Notes: a model not told the origin generated them from the letters alone. 14,270 bases of DNA from Nitratifractor sp. (GCA_015485845.1 WFSU01000052.1:1-14270); one strand, 5' to 3'; counted from the stretch's first letter, positions 1 to 6,837 are shown. Translations and numbers: made by a program.

Positions 1-860
1 GCGCCAAGCTGAGCATGGATCTGGTTGGCTTCATCCGGCTGGATGCGCAGGGCTTGAGCCAGCTGACCAAGATACTGAGCCTCACTGTTCTCATCGAGAT
101 TGATCGCGCTGAGGGAGAGGGCATAGATCTGATGTTCCATCCCGCGAGGAACATCGTTGGCGAAGGCTTGGACATCGAGGGGTTTTCGGAACTCACTCTG
201 AATGAAATCAATCTCATCCTGTGTCAAATCCCCCAGTTTGCTTACCAGGGCTTTTTGCTCTGCTTCATCAAACTTCCCATCCGACTTAGCGGCATTGATC
301 ATGGCTCGGATAATTAGCGTGGCTTGATCATTGGCTTGTTTGGGCTCGAGATCGCTGGGGAGCATGCTGTAATCGTCCGGCATGGGGGTGGGAGCATCGG
401 GATTGACGGTTTGGACGTGTTTGGCGATGGAACCGCCGAGGAGTCCCCCGAGACCCCCTTTGAGCAGGTCATCCAATCCTCCAGCACTTCCCCCGGCTTT
501 ACCTCCAAGGACGCTTCCCAGCAAATCACCAAGACCTCCTCCGGATGCAGTACTGTTCCCACCACCGAGAACACTTCCGAGGAGGTCTCCCAGACCCCCA
601 CCGGATGTACCGGAAGAGGAAGCTCCCCCTCCCAGGACACTGCCGAGGATGTCCCCAAGTCCGCCGGACGTTCCACCTTGAGACGTACCCCCCAGGACGC
701 TTCCGAGGAGGTCACCAAGGGCACCGCCCCCCTGTGTCTGCTGCGAAGAAGATCCTCCCAATGCGGCACCCACCAGGCTGCCGAGAATATTTCCTCCACC
801 GGAACCCCCGGTCAGAGCTCCGCTGCTGAGCAAGCTGCCCAATATTTTGATTGCGTCCAT
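1..860 (-). CDS. DUF533/TerB-like protein with Gly-rich repeats (3' end outside window)
   Basis: The reading frame opens at ATG 860-858 behind a good ribosome binding site (AAAGGAG, 861-875) and stays open for 286 codons to the window edge, so the C-terminus is missing. The N-terminal half (about residues 1-145) is extremely rich in Gly, Leu and Ser. It contains four near-identical cores LGD[LI]LGSVLGG (residues 48-127) separated by Gly/Ser/Thr spacers, plus degenerate copies on either side. From about residue 160 the protein becomes helical and acidic (LIIRAMINAAKSDGKFDEAE, then LTQDEIDFI and ALSLSAINLDENSEAQYL). This matches the DUF533 (YebE-like) family, related to the TerB fold, in which Asp/Glu-rich helix pairs are conserved. 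Function is unknown for this family; membrane association of the Gly/Leu repeats is my inference. No signal peptide or clear TM segment is seen. Family call fairly sure, function not. Confidence 0.8.
   Translation of the reverse strand, partial: MDAIKILGSLLSSGALTGGSGGGNILGSLVGAALGGSSSQQTQGGGALGDLLGSVLGGTSQGGTSGGLGDILGSVLGGGASSSGTSGGGLGDLLGSVLGGGNSTASGGGLGDLLGSVLGGKAGGSAGGLDDLLKGGLGGLLGGSIAKHVQTVNPDAPTPMPDDYSMLPSDLEPKQANDQATLIIRAMINAAKSDGKFDEAEQKALVSKLGDLTQDEIDFIQSEFRKPLDVQAFANDVPRGMEHQIYALSLSAINLDENSEAQYLGQLAQALRIQPDEANQIHAQLG
480..719 (-). repeat. In-gene tandem repeat coding LGD(L/I)LGSVLGG units
   Basis: Four consecutive units of 19-22 codons encode the same 11-residue core LGDLLGSVLGG (one copy has Ile), followed by variable Gly/Ser/Thr/Ala spacers. 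A fifth, degenerate unit (LDDLLKGGLGGLLGG) follows. The DNA copies differ at synonymous positions, so this is an old or selected protein repeat rather than a fresh slippage product. Confidence 0.85.
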
Positions 861-890
861 TTCTTCTCCTTTATGTGTCAATCATGTAAG

Positions 891-919
891 ATTATACAAT
901 AATTACATTAGAAGTTAGA
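891..919 (-). promoter_or_regulatory. Probable promoter of the DUF533 gene
   Basis: On the minus strand a perfect TATAAT (896-891) lies 30 bp before the start codon. The place for a -35 box (919-914, TCTAAC) is poor and falls inside the 7-bp repeat. T-rich runs in place of a -35 box are common in Campylobacterota promoters. Confidence 0.5.
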
Positions 920-936
920 AATTAGAAGTTAGAAAT
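909..936. repeat. 14-bp exact tandem repeat with 7-bp periodicity
   Basis: TAGAAGTTAGAAAT occurs twice back to back. Each copy is itself two near-identical heptamers (TTAGAAG/TTAGAAA), giving four heptads. It occupies the -35 region of the promoter reading into the DUF533 gene. Confidence 0.85.
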
Positions 937-944
937 TTTGGTAT

Positions 945-961
945 GTTTTGCTTTGCAAAAC
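945..961. other. Small perfect hairpin GTTTTGC-TTT-GCAAAAC
   Basis: A 7-bp perfect stem with a 3-nt loop, followed on the plus strand by TTTT. It has terminator shape on the plus strand, but no plus-strand gene lies upstream. It may be part of the repeat patch rather than a working terminator. Confidence 0.4.
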
Positions 962-983
962 TTTTATGGGGAGAGGAAACCGC

Positions 984-1005
984 GTAGGGTGCGCAATTGC
1001 GCACC
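984..1005 (+). repeat. REP-like palindrome with GTAG head
   Basis: The tetranucleotide GTAG (984-987) is followed directly by an 18-bp perfect palindrome, GGTGCGCAATTGCGCACC (988-1005). A GTAG or GGAG tetranucleotide next to a GC-rich palindrome is the hallmark of REP sequences mobilised by RAYT (Y1-type) transposases. A second element with the same layout lies at 7260-7284. Confidence 0.55.
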
Positions 1006-1028
1006 TATGGAGTGGATATGTTTGGAAA

Positions 1029-1058
1029 GGCTACATCTCGTACATGAGATGCGTAGCC
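1029..1058 (-). terminator. Terminator-like hairpin at the end of the sdh operon
   Basis: On the minus strand an 11-bp stem (GGCTAC plus ATCTC, pairing with GAGAT plus GTAGCC, with a 2-nt bulge and a 6-nt loop) is followed by TTTCC. The stop codon of the last sdh gene lies inside its 3' arm. The T-run is weak, so this could be an mRNA-stabilising stem instead. Confidence 0.5.
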
Positions 1059-2002
1059 TTGGTGACGTTGTGGTTGAGGCCGATCTCTTCGGGTTTGCAT
1101 CCCAGAGCGAGAGCGACCATCTGGGGCATGTGGAGGACGGGGAGCTCGATGTCCCGGCCGAGCTGCTTGCCGGCGCTGTCCTGCTTGAGATCCATGTTGA
1201 GCTGGCAGAGGGGGCAGGGGGTCACCATCAAGTCGGCGTTGTTGTCGATCGCATCGAGCAGGGCGGTACCGCTGAGGGCATTGCTTGTCTCGGGTGCCTG
1301 AAGGTCGACGTGGAAGCCACAGCATTTGTTTTTGCTCTCGTAGTCCACGGTATTGCCCTCGAGTGCTTTGATCAACTCATCGAGAGAGGTAGGCGCGTAG
1401 GGGTTCTCGTGGTGGTTGTATTTGCCGAGGAACTCTTCGGATTCGTAGGAGACTTCCCCACCGCCTTCGCTGACCTCGAGTTCAGGCTGAGGGGCATTGT
1501 GCTTGTGGTGCAGGTGGCTCGGGCGGATGTTGTGGCAGCCATAAAAAGGAGCGATGTTGTGGCTCTTGAGGGGCTGGGTGACTTGTTCACGGAGCCTGTC
1601 GAGGCCGTAATCGTCGATCAGCGCATAGAGGAAGTGGCGCACTTGAGATGTCCCTTTGTATTCGAGACCGAATTCGGCCAACGCTTCATTGACTTTGGCA
1701 CGCATCTCAGGATCGTGATCGAGACGCTCTTTAGTGGTGACGAGGTTGAGCTGGCACGTGTTGCAGATGGTGATGACATCGAGTCCCCGCTGCTCAGCGT
1801 AGCAGATATTGCGGGCGTTGAGTGTCAGGGAGAGCACTTCGTCAAAATCCTGTAAGTGGCTGGCACCGCAGCAGCTCGCTTCGACGAGATCGACGAGTTC
1901 AATGTCGAGTTTTTTGGCGACGGCCAACGTCGAGGAGAGGAGCTCTGGGGTTGATTCTTTTGCCGTACATCCGGTGTAGAGGGCATATTTCAGTTTAGGC
2001 AT
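1031..2002 (-). CDS. sdhE: Succinate dehydrogenase/fumarate reductase subunit E (CCG-domain, HdrB-like)
   Basis: This is the third subunit of a type-E succinate:quinone/fumarate oxidoreductase, 323 aa, related to heterodisulfide reductase subunit B and to MfrE of Wolinella. It replaces the haem-b membrane anchors of classical enzymes and is thought to carry electrons to or from the quinone pool at the membrane surface. Two CCG cysteine modules are visible. The first is C12, C44-C45 and C80-x2-C83 (CX31CCX34CXXC). The second is C156, C227-C228 and C263-x2-C266. In the second module the gap between the first Cys and the CC pair is 70 residues instead of the usual 30-40, filled by a His- and Glu-rich insert (about 163-205). 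No TM helix is seen, consistent with amphipathic anchoring. The gene follows sdhB by 11 nt with GGAG before its ATG. The symbol refers to the type-E subunit, not the flavinylation factor SdhE. Confidence 0.88.
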   Translation of the reverse strand: MPKLKYALYTGCTAKESTPELLSSTLAVAKKLDIELVDLVEASCCGASHLQDFDEVLSLTLNARNICYAEQRGLDVITICNTCQLNLVTTKERLDHDPEMRAKVNEALAEFGLEYKGTSQVRHFLYALIDDYGLDRLREQVTQPLKSHNIAPFYGCHNIRPSHLHHKHNAPQPELEVSEGGGEVSYESEEFLGKYNHHENPYAPTSLDELIKALEGNTVDYESKNKCCGFHVDLQAPETSNALSGTALLDAIDNNADLMVTPCPLCQLNMDLKQDSAGKQLGRDIELPVLHMPQMVALALGCKPEEIGLNHNVTKATHLMYEM

Positions 2003-2013
2003 CGGGCGTCTCC

Positions 2014-3006
2014 TTAATCCAATTTACTTGTTTGAACTTTTTCGATGATTGTCTGGATCTCATCGAGCTTTTCACTGCGGGGCATTTTCTTTTTCATCAC
2101 GTCAAACGGATGGACTTTGCCGGCTTTGACCATTTTGAGGGCTTCACTGAGGTGTTTGACGACTCCGAGACCTTCGGAGTAGAGGACGATGTCCTGCTCA
2201 TCGAGGTAGCCGAATTTTTTGATCGAGCGGGTGAAGCCTTCGGCGTGTTTGGTCGCGACGTTGCGCTCGGCGACCCCCTGCTCGAACTGCATGTTGTGGA
2301 GCTTGGTGATCTTCTCGAAGGGGTTGACCTCTTTGGGGCATGCTTCGACACACTCGTTGCATTTCACACAGTCCCAGACCCCCTGGCCGAGTTCAGCGGT
2401 CATTTCGAGTCGTTCTTTGGCCGCGTCATCACGGGGATCGATTGCGAAACGGTACGCTGCTGCAAACGCAGCCGGACCGAAGAATTTGTCGTTGACTTCC
2501 AGTGTCGGGCAGGCGTAGTGACATCCGCCGCACTGAATGCAGTAGTCGGCATCAAGGAATTGCTCCACTTTGGTTTTCGACATGAGGGTTTCTGTCGTGG
2601 GATGTGGATCGACATCTGCTTCAACGTAGGGCTTGATGGCCGCGTGCTTCTCCCAGAAATCCCCTTTGTCGATGATCATGTCTTTGACGGCGCGTTTTTG
2701 GCTCTGAGGTTCGAAGACCAGCTCATCACCGAAGAGGTCGATCATGTCTTGTGCGTTTTGCTTGCACGAGAGGACGGGTTTGCCGTTGACCTTGATCCCG
2801 CAGGCTCCGCAGATACCGTGGCGGCAGCTTCGGCGGTAACTGAATGATCCGTCGTGTTCCCATTTGATGCGGTTGAGCAGGTCGAGGATCAGCTCATCTT
2901 TGCCCACTGCCATCTCATACGTTTTGTAAGTGGGGAGGTAGTCGGTCTCTGCGTTGAAGCGAAAGGCCTTGATGGTAATGTTTTTGGTTTGGGTACTCAT
3001 ACTCAT
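2014..3006 (-). CDS. sdhB: Succinate dehydrogenase/fumarate reductase iron-sulfur subunit
   Basis: The electron-transfer subunit linking the flavoprotein to SdhE, 330 aa, longer than the roughly 240 aa of classical SdhB/FrdB because of a C-terminal extension typical of the type-E/Mfr group. The N-terminal plant-type ferredoxin domain carries C61, C66, C69 and C81 for [2Fe-2S]. The C-terminal domain has C156-x2-C159-x2-C162-x3-C166-P and C213-x2-C216-x2-C219-x3-C223-P. The second motif has four cysteines where classical enzymes have three (a 3Fe-4S cluster), so a second [4Fe-4S] is expected. Two ATGs lie 6 nt apart. The first (3006) is preferred because GGAG sits 6 nt before it. The gene starts 9 nt after the sdhA stop, so the two are surely co-transcribed. 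Confidence 0.93.
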   Translation of the reverse strand: MSMSTQTKNITIKAFRFNAETDYLPTYKTYEMAVGKDELILDLLNRIKWEHDGSFSYRRSCRHGICGACGIKVNGKPVLSCKQNAQDMIDLFGDELVFEPQSQKRAVKDMIIDKGDFWEKHAAIKPYVEADVDPHPTTETLMSKTKVEQFLDADYCIQCGGCHYACPTLEVNDKFFGPAAFAAAYRFAIDPRDDAAKERLEMTAELGQGVWDCVKCNECVEACPKEVNPFEKITKLHNMQFEQGVAERNVATKHAEGFTRSIKKFGYLDEQDIVLYSEGLGVVKHLSEALKMVKAGKVHPFDVMKKKMPRSEKLDEIQTIIEKVQTSKLD

Positions 3007-3015
3007 ATCGGCTCC

Positions 3016-4737
3016 TTAATACTTGCGCTCTTGGGGCTCGAATTTGCCCATCACGACATCCCCATAGTTCAAGGATACGGTGTAGTCGTCGTTCATCGTC
3101 GCATACGTGTGCTTGAGGAAGTGTTCATCGTCCCGCGTCGGGAAGTCTTCACGGAAGTGCGCGCCACGGCTCTCCTCGCGTGCCAGAGCCCCTTCGACGA
3201 TGAAGAGGCTGAAGTCGATCATATGCCCCAGTTCAACCGCTTCCTGCAGGTCGGTGTTGAAGGTGTTGGACTTGTCATCGATACGGATATTCTGATAGCG
3301 ACGGTGGAGTTCGGCCAGTTTTTCTTTCTGGCGCTGGAGGGATTCGGCGGTGCGAAAAACCCCGGCATCCATCGTCATGCTCTCCTGCAACTCCTCACGC
3401 AGAGCCGGGACGCGCTCGTCGCCGTTGTTTTCACGGATCCAGTTGAACTCATCAATCATCGTCCGGGCATCGTCGGCTGTTGCTTTGGCCAGCTTGATGC
3501 TATCGAGATCTTCGATCATCGCTTTGCCCGCTTCCCGCCCGAAGAACAGAGCCTCAAGGAGGCTGTTGGCACCGAGGCGGTTGGCGCCGTGAACACTGAC
3601 ACAGCTGCACTCACCGGCCGCATAGAATCCTTCGACAAACTCGGTAGGGGATTGGCGCACCTGACACCGTTTGTTGACGGGGATTCCTCCCATGGAGTAG
3701 TGAGCCGTCGCGGCGATCATGATGGGTTCTTTGAGCATGTCCTGACCGAGGAAGGTGATGGCCAGTTCGCGCAGCTCGGGAAGTTTGGTCATGATGGTTT
3801 CTTCGGGGAGGTGGGTCAGGTCGATGTAAACGGCATCCTTGTTGGGGCCGACTCCACGTCCTTCGCGGATCTCTTCCATGATGGCACGGCTGACGACATC
3901 GCGGCTGGCGAGTTCCATGGCGTTGGGAGCGTATTTTTCCATGAAACGCTCTCCTTCACTGTTGAAGAGGCGTCCCCCTTCACCCCGGGCTGCTTCGGAG
4001 ATGAGGATCCCCGATCCCCCCAGTCCGCTGGGATGGAACTGGACAAACTCCATGTCCTCGAGCGGCAGACCTTTGCGGGCGACGATGGAGAGGGCGTCGC
4101 CGGTGTTGGCATGCGCGTTGGAATTGATCTTGTAGGCGCGGCCATATCCTCCGGTAGCAAACATGGTGACTTTGGCATTGAAAATAGCGGGGCTGGAGTC
4201 GCGAAGATTGTAGGCAGCGATCCCTTTGGCTTTGCCGTCTTCGTAGAGGAGGTCAGCGGCATAGTATTCATCGAAGACTTCGATGCCGGCTCGGTGTGCC
4301 TGCTCATACATGGTTTGCAAGAGGGTGAGACCGGTACGGTCTGCGGCATAACAGGCGCGGGGTTTGGATTGCCCCCCAAAAGGACGGGTTGCGATGGTTC
4401 CTTCATCCGTCCGGGAAAAGATCGCGCCCATCCGTTCAGCCCAGCGGACGGTCTCAGGCGCTTTGGAGCACATCAGTTCGATGGCATCCTGATCTCCGAG
4501 ATAGTCACTCCCTTTGACCGTATCAAATTCGTGCAACTCGGTACTGTCGTCTTCGCGCAGGGCGGCATTGATCCCGCCCTGTGCAGCACCGGAGTGGCTT
4601 CTCAGGGGGTGGAGTTTGGTGATGACGGCGGTCTTTTTGCCCGCAGCGGTGAGCTCACGTGCCGCAGCCAGACCTGCCAGCCCGGCTCCGACGACGACGG
4701 CATCGTATTCGTAGATTTTTACATCAGTAATCTTCAT
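3016..4737 (-). CDS. sdhA: Succinate dehydrogenase/fumarate reductase flavoprotein subunit
   Basis: The catalytic subunit interconverting succinate and fumarate, 573 aa, the usual family length. It has a Rossmann motif GAGLAG (17-22), then RSHSGAAQGG with H48 as the histidine expected to bind FAD covalently. Substrate-site motifs are FVQFHPSG (H235), SEAARGEGG (about 247-255), the Arg of SRDVVSRA (279), TAHYSMGG (H346) and HGANRLGANSLLE (R387). There is no twin-arginine signal peptide: the protein begins MKITDVKIYEYD and enters the Rossmann fold at once. It is therefore predicted to be cytoplasmic, unlike the periplasmic MfrA of Wolinella and Campylobacter. First gene of the operon; AAGGG lies about 11 nt upstream of the ATG. 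Whether the enzyme runs as SDH or as FRD in a reductive TCA cycle cannot be decided from the sequence. Confidence 0.94.
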   Translation of the reverse strand: MKITDVKIYEYDAVVVGAGLAGLAAARELTAAGKKTAVITKLHPLRSHSGAAQGGINAALREDDSTELHEFDTVKGSDYLGDQDAIELMCSKAPETVRWAERMGAIFSRTDEGTIATRPFGGQSKPRACYAADRTGLTLLQTMYEQAHRAGIEVFDEYYAADLLYEDGKAKGIAAYNLRDSSPAIFNAKVTMFATGGYGRAYKINSNAHANTGDALSIVARKGLPLEDMEFVQFHPSGLGGSGILISEAARGEGGRLFNSEGERFMEKYAPNAMELASRDVVSRAIMEEIREGRGVGPNKDAVYIDLTHLPEETIMTKLPELRELAITFLGQDMLKEPIMIAATAHYSMGGIPVNKRCQVRQSPTEFVEGFYAAGECSCVSVHGANRLGANSLLEALFFGREAGKAMIEDLDSIKLAKATADDARTMIDEFNWIRENNGDERVPALREELQESMTMDAGVFRTAESLQRQKEKLAELHRRYQNIRIDDKSNTFNTDLQEAVELGHMIDFSLFIVEGALAREESRGAHFREDFPTRDDEHFLKHTYATMNDDYTVSLNYGDVVMGKFEPQERKY

Positions 4738-4758
4738 GCTTGCTGTCCCTTCTCAATA

Positions 4759-4779
4759 GTTATAGCAGGGATTATAGCA
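4759..4779 (-). promoter_or_regulatory. Tandem extended -10 boxes upstream of sdhA
   Basis: On the minus strand TGCTATAAT (4779-4771) and TGCTATAAC (4767-4759) occur 12 bp apart as a direct repeat, both of the extended -10 form TGnTATAAt. The first has a weak -35 (TGCAGA, 4799-4794) at 17 bp. Either could drive the sdh operon. Confidence 0.5.
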
Positions 4780-4836
4780 ATGGATCAATATAATCTGCAT
4801 TAATAATTGAAACGATTCAAATGAAGCAGGGTGGGG

Positions 4837-4865
4837 TGTTACGCTTTTACTCTTTTTGGTATAAT
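4837..4865 (+). promoter_or_regulatory. Probable thiL promoter
   Basis: A perfect TATAAT (4860-4865) lies 23 bp before the thiL ATG. TGTTAC (4837-4842) lies 17 bp upstream as a poor -35, and the spacer is T-rich in the Campylobacterota manner. The 10-bp inverted repeat at 4848-4882 brackets the -10 box. Confidence 0.6.
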
Positions 4866-4882
4866 ACTCATTAAAAAGAGTA
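4848..4882. promoter_or_regulatory. 10-bp inverted repeat bracketing the thiL -10 box
   Basis: TACTCTTTTT (4848-4857) and AAAAAGAGTA (4873-4882) are perfect reverse complements separated by 15 bp that contain TATAAT. The right arm would start near +1 of the thiL transcript. This is the geometry of a repressor operator, but no dedicated regulator is visible. Confidence 0.45.
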
Positions 4883-4888
4883 CACATT

Positions 4889-5713
4889 ATGACAGACAAT
4901 GAATCCTTTCTCATCCGGCAATTGCATTCAAAGCAGATCGGAGATGATGGTGCGGTGATCGGACAGACGGTGTACAGTATGGATGCTTTCTGCGAAGATA
5001 TCCATTTCCGGAGAGCATGGATGACCCCGACGCAGATCGGGCGCAAGGCAATGCTGGTCAATTTCTCCGATGCCGTAGCGATGAATGCCGTACCACGATA
5101 TGCACTGGTGACGGTGGCATTGCCTCGGGATTTTTCACGAGAGGCGATCGTGGAGTTGACCCATGCACTTGAAGAGACGGCAGAGGAGTGGGGGTGTGAA
5201 ATTATCGGCGGGGATACCGTAGGCGGGGAGAAACTTCACCTCTCCATTACCTTGATTTCCGAAAGTAAAGCGCCATTGATGCGTACCGGTATATGCTTGG
5301 GAGATTTGATCGCCTATACCGGGAAGCTGGGGGAGAGCCGACGGGAACTGGTGCAGCTCGAGGCGGGGCAGAGTCTTCCGGATGATGCCCGCTTTTTCCA
5401 ACCCACGCTACGGGCGGAGTTTATCCGAGAAGCGCGTCCTCTGTTGCGAGCGGGGATGGACATCTCTGACGGTCTCTATTGTGACACAAATAAGTTGCTT
5501 GATTTGAATGAAATCGGTATGGATATATTAGAAAATATTAATATCGAGACCGGTAGCAGCGGTGAAGAGTACGAAATGCTGATTGTATTCGATCGTGAAC
5601 ACGTCAAAACCCTCAAAAAACTGGCACTCTCGATGGATGTCCCCTTGAACATATTTGCATCTGTCACCCAAAATACCGACCGTTTTCCTTGCAAGAGCCA
5701 CCATTTTGATTAA
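4889..5713 (+). CDS. thiL: Thiamine-monophosphate kinase
   Basis: ThiL phosphorylates thiamine monophosphate to thiamine diphosphate, the last step of cofactor synthesis in the cytoplasm. At 274 aa it is shorter than the roughly 320 aa E. coli enzyme, in line with the compact version in Campylobacterota. Recognisable blocks are IGDDGAVI (17-24, the GDDAA metal-binding motif), DAFCEDIHFRRAWMTP (about 32-47), IGRKAMLVNFSDAVAMNAVP (about 50-69), CEIIGGDTVGG (about 104-114), a GDLIAYTGKLG segment and GMDISDGL (the Mg/ATP-binding DISDGL). It is transcribed divergently from sdhA; 151 bp separate the two starts. No strong Shine-Dalgarno is seen before the ATG (ACACATT), so the start is chosen by the conserved N-terminus and the promoter position. 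Confidence 0.87.
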   Translation: MTDNESFLIRQLHSKQIGDDGAVIGQTVYSMDAFCEDIHFRRAWMTPTQIGRKAMLVNFSDAVAMNAVPRYALVTVALPRDFSREAIVELTHALEETAEEWGCEIIGGDTVGGEKLHLSITLISESKAPLMRTGICLGDLIAYTGKLGESRRELVQLEAGQSLPDDARFFQPTLRAEFIREARPLLRAGMDISDGLYCDTNKLLDLNEIGMDILENINIETGSSGEEYEMLIVFDREHVKTLKKLALSMDVPLNIFASVTQNTDRFPCKSHHFD

Positions 5714-5736
5714 TGAAGCGGTTAATAGAATTGAGG

Positions 5737-5742
5737 TATACT
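5737..5742 (+). promoter_or_regulatory. Possible -10 box of the triple PG-binding protein
   Basis: TATACT occurs 24 bp after the thiL stop and 53 bp before the chosen start of the next gene. The -35 region (TGAAGC at 17 bp) is poor. Read-through from thiL is equally possible. Confidence 0.3.
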
Positions 5743-5795
5743 TCCGTCATCTATCGGGTATTAGTATGCCCGTTACCACGACACAAAGGCCTTCA

Positions 5796-6779
5796 ATGCG
5801 ATCGATCAAGGTAGCTCTGACCACACTTTTTCTGGCACAGGGATGGCTGTTTGCAGTGGATTTCTCCCACTTCAGTGACATGTGTGACCCCACCCCGACC
5901 CAATCCTGCCCCAATAAGCCTGAAGAGGTCAAAGCGCTCCAACACACCCTCAACTCTGATCCCGACCTGTATCTTTTTATCAAAGAAAACGGCCGATGGG
6001 ACAAAGGTACCCGGGAAGCGGTGATCGTCTTTCAGGAGCATTACGGCATCAAACCGGCCAGCGGCTATGTCGGTAGCCGAAGCCGAATGTATTTGCAAAA
6101 GATCGCTAACGGTCGTAAGCCAAAACCCCATAAGACGAGTACTCAATCTAATAATAGCTCTTCCAAAAAACACAAACCAAAACTTCCGGATGCTCCTCCG
6201 ACACGGGAATTTGTCCTCTACGGGGATATGTGTGACAATACGATCAAAGGGAACCACTGCCCCAACAAAGTGATCGAAGTTTCCAATCTCCAGATCCTCC
6301 TCAATGCCGATCCCAATCTCAATGTCAACATCGCAGCTGACGGTAAGTGGGGGAAAGGGACGCAAGAGGCAGTTGTCGCGTTTCAAAAATACTATAACAT
6401 CTCCCCAGCCAGCGGCTACATCGGGCGTCGCAGCAAGAAAATGCTGGATCGGGTTGCAGGAGCTATGGTAGCCAGAGCAGCAAGTCCGGCGAAAAAGAGT
6501 TCACGGAAGAAATCCTCCGGGAAGAGTTCAGCTATTGCATCATGGCATGCTATGTGCGAAACGACCGCGACCGATACGTGCCCCAACCGCCCGGAGGATG
6601 TCCGTGCGCTACAGTCCTTCCTAAATCGTACCCTTCATCTTCGCTTGACGGTAGATGGCAAATGGGGGAAAGGGACGAAAAAAGCGGTCATCAAATTCCA
6701 GAAAAAGCATAACATCACTCCTGCTACCGGCTACGTTGGTGGTAAAACCCGCCGTGTAATGCAGCGGGTTGGCCGTTAA
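5796..6779 (+). CDS. Secreted protein with three peptidoglycan-binding-like domains
   Basis: 327 aa from ATG 5796, chosen because AAAGG lies 6 nt upstream and because it opens directly with a signal peptide (MRSIKVALTTLFLAQGWLFA, cleavage likely after FA). Earlier in-frame ATGs at 5766 and 5655 lack a ribosome binding site or overlap thiL. The mature protein has three repeats of about 75-80 residues, each with a start (G/S/A)(D/A)MC-x7or8-CPN, a central DGKWGKGT-x2-AV-x2-FQ-x2-(H/Y) and an end PA(S/T)GY(V/I)G. The central part is the PG_binding_1 (PF01471) signature. Lys/Ser-rich linkers separate the domains. The conserved Cys pair at the start of every repeat is not part of the standard PG_binding_1 domain and probably forms a disulfide in the periplasm. 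No enzymatic domain is present, so it is likely a structural wall-binding protein. Confidence 0.8.
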   Translation: MRSIKVALTTLFLAQGWLFAVDFSHFSDMCDPTPTQSCPNKPEEVKALQHTLNSDPDLYLFIKENGRWDKGTREAVIVFQEHYGIKPASGYVGSRSRMYLQKIANGRKPKPHKTSTQSNNSSSKKHKPKLPDAPPTREFVLYGDMCDNTIKGNHCPNKVIEVSNLQILLNADPNLNVNIAADGKWGKGTQEAVVAFQKYYNISPASGYIGRRSKKMLDRVAGAMVARAASPAKKSSRKKSSGKSSAIASWHAMCETTATDTCPNRPEDVRALQSFLNRTLHLRLTVDGKWGKGTKKAVIKFQKKHNITPATGYVGGKTRRVMQRVGR

Positions 6780-6797
6780 TTCGCTTTGTAGCCATCC

Positions 6798-6812
6798 CTT
6801 GGCTTTGCCAAG
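6798..6812. terminator. Possible bidirectional terminator between convergent genes
   Basis: CTTGGC-TTT-GCCAAG forms a 6-bp stem in the 58-bp gap between the stop codons of the convergent genes on either side. No clear T-run follows on either strand. GTAG stands 6 nt before it (6788-6791), so a decayed REP element is an alternative. Confidence 0.3.
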
Positions 6813-6837
6813 AAGTCTCCTCTTTGAAAATATTACC

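Noticed and set aside
480..719. CRISPR array, suggested by regularly spaced similar units
   Set aside because: The units are in frame, encode a conserved peptide, vary in length by whole codons and have no unique spacers; they are protein repeats.
945..961. True plus-strand terminator
   Set aside because: There is no plus-strand gene upstream, so despite the T-run it cannot be tied to a transcript; kept only as a hairpin.
938..1855. A 305-codon open frame on the plus strand opposite sdhE
   Set aside because: Same kind of antisense shadow; the minus-strand gene has clear Cys motifs and operon spacing.
2854..4803. A 649-codon open frame on the plus strand opposite sdhA
   Set aside because: It is the antisense shadow of a highly conserved flavoprotein. 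Its translation shows no domain and no ribosome binding site, and third-position bias explains the lack of stops.
5655..5795. Longer start for the triple PG-binding protein
   Set aside because: The first part overlaps thiL, and the ATG at 5766 lacks a ribosome binding site. Only the start at 5796 gives both AAAGG and an N-terminal signal peptide.
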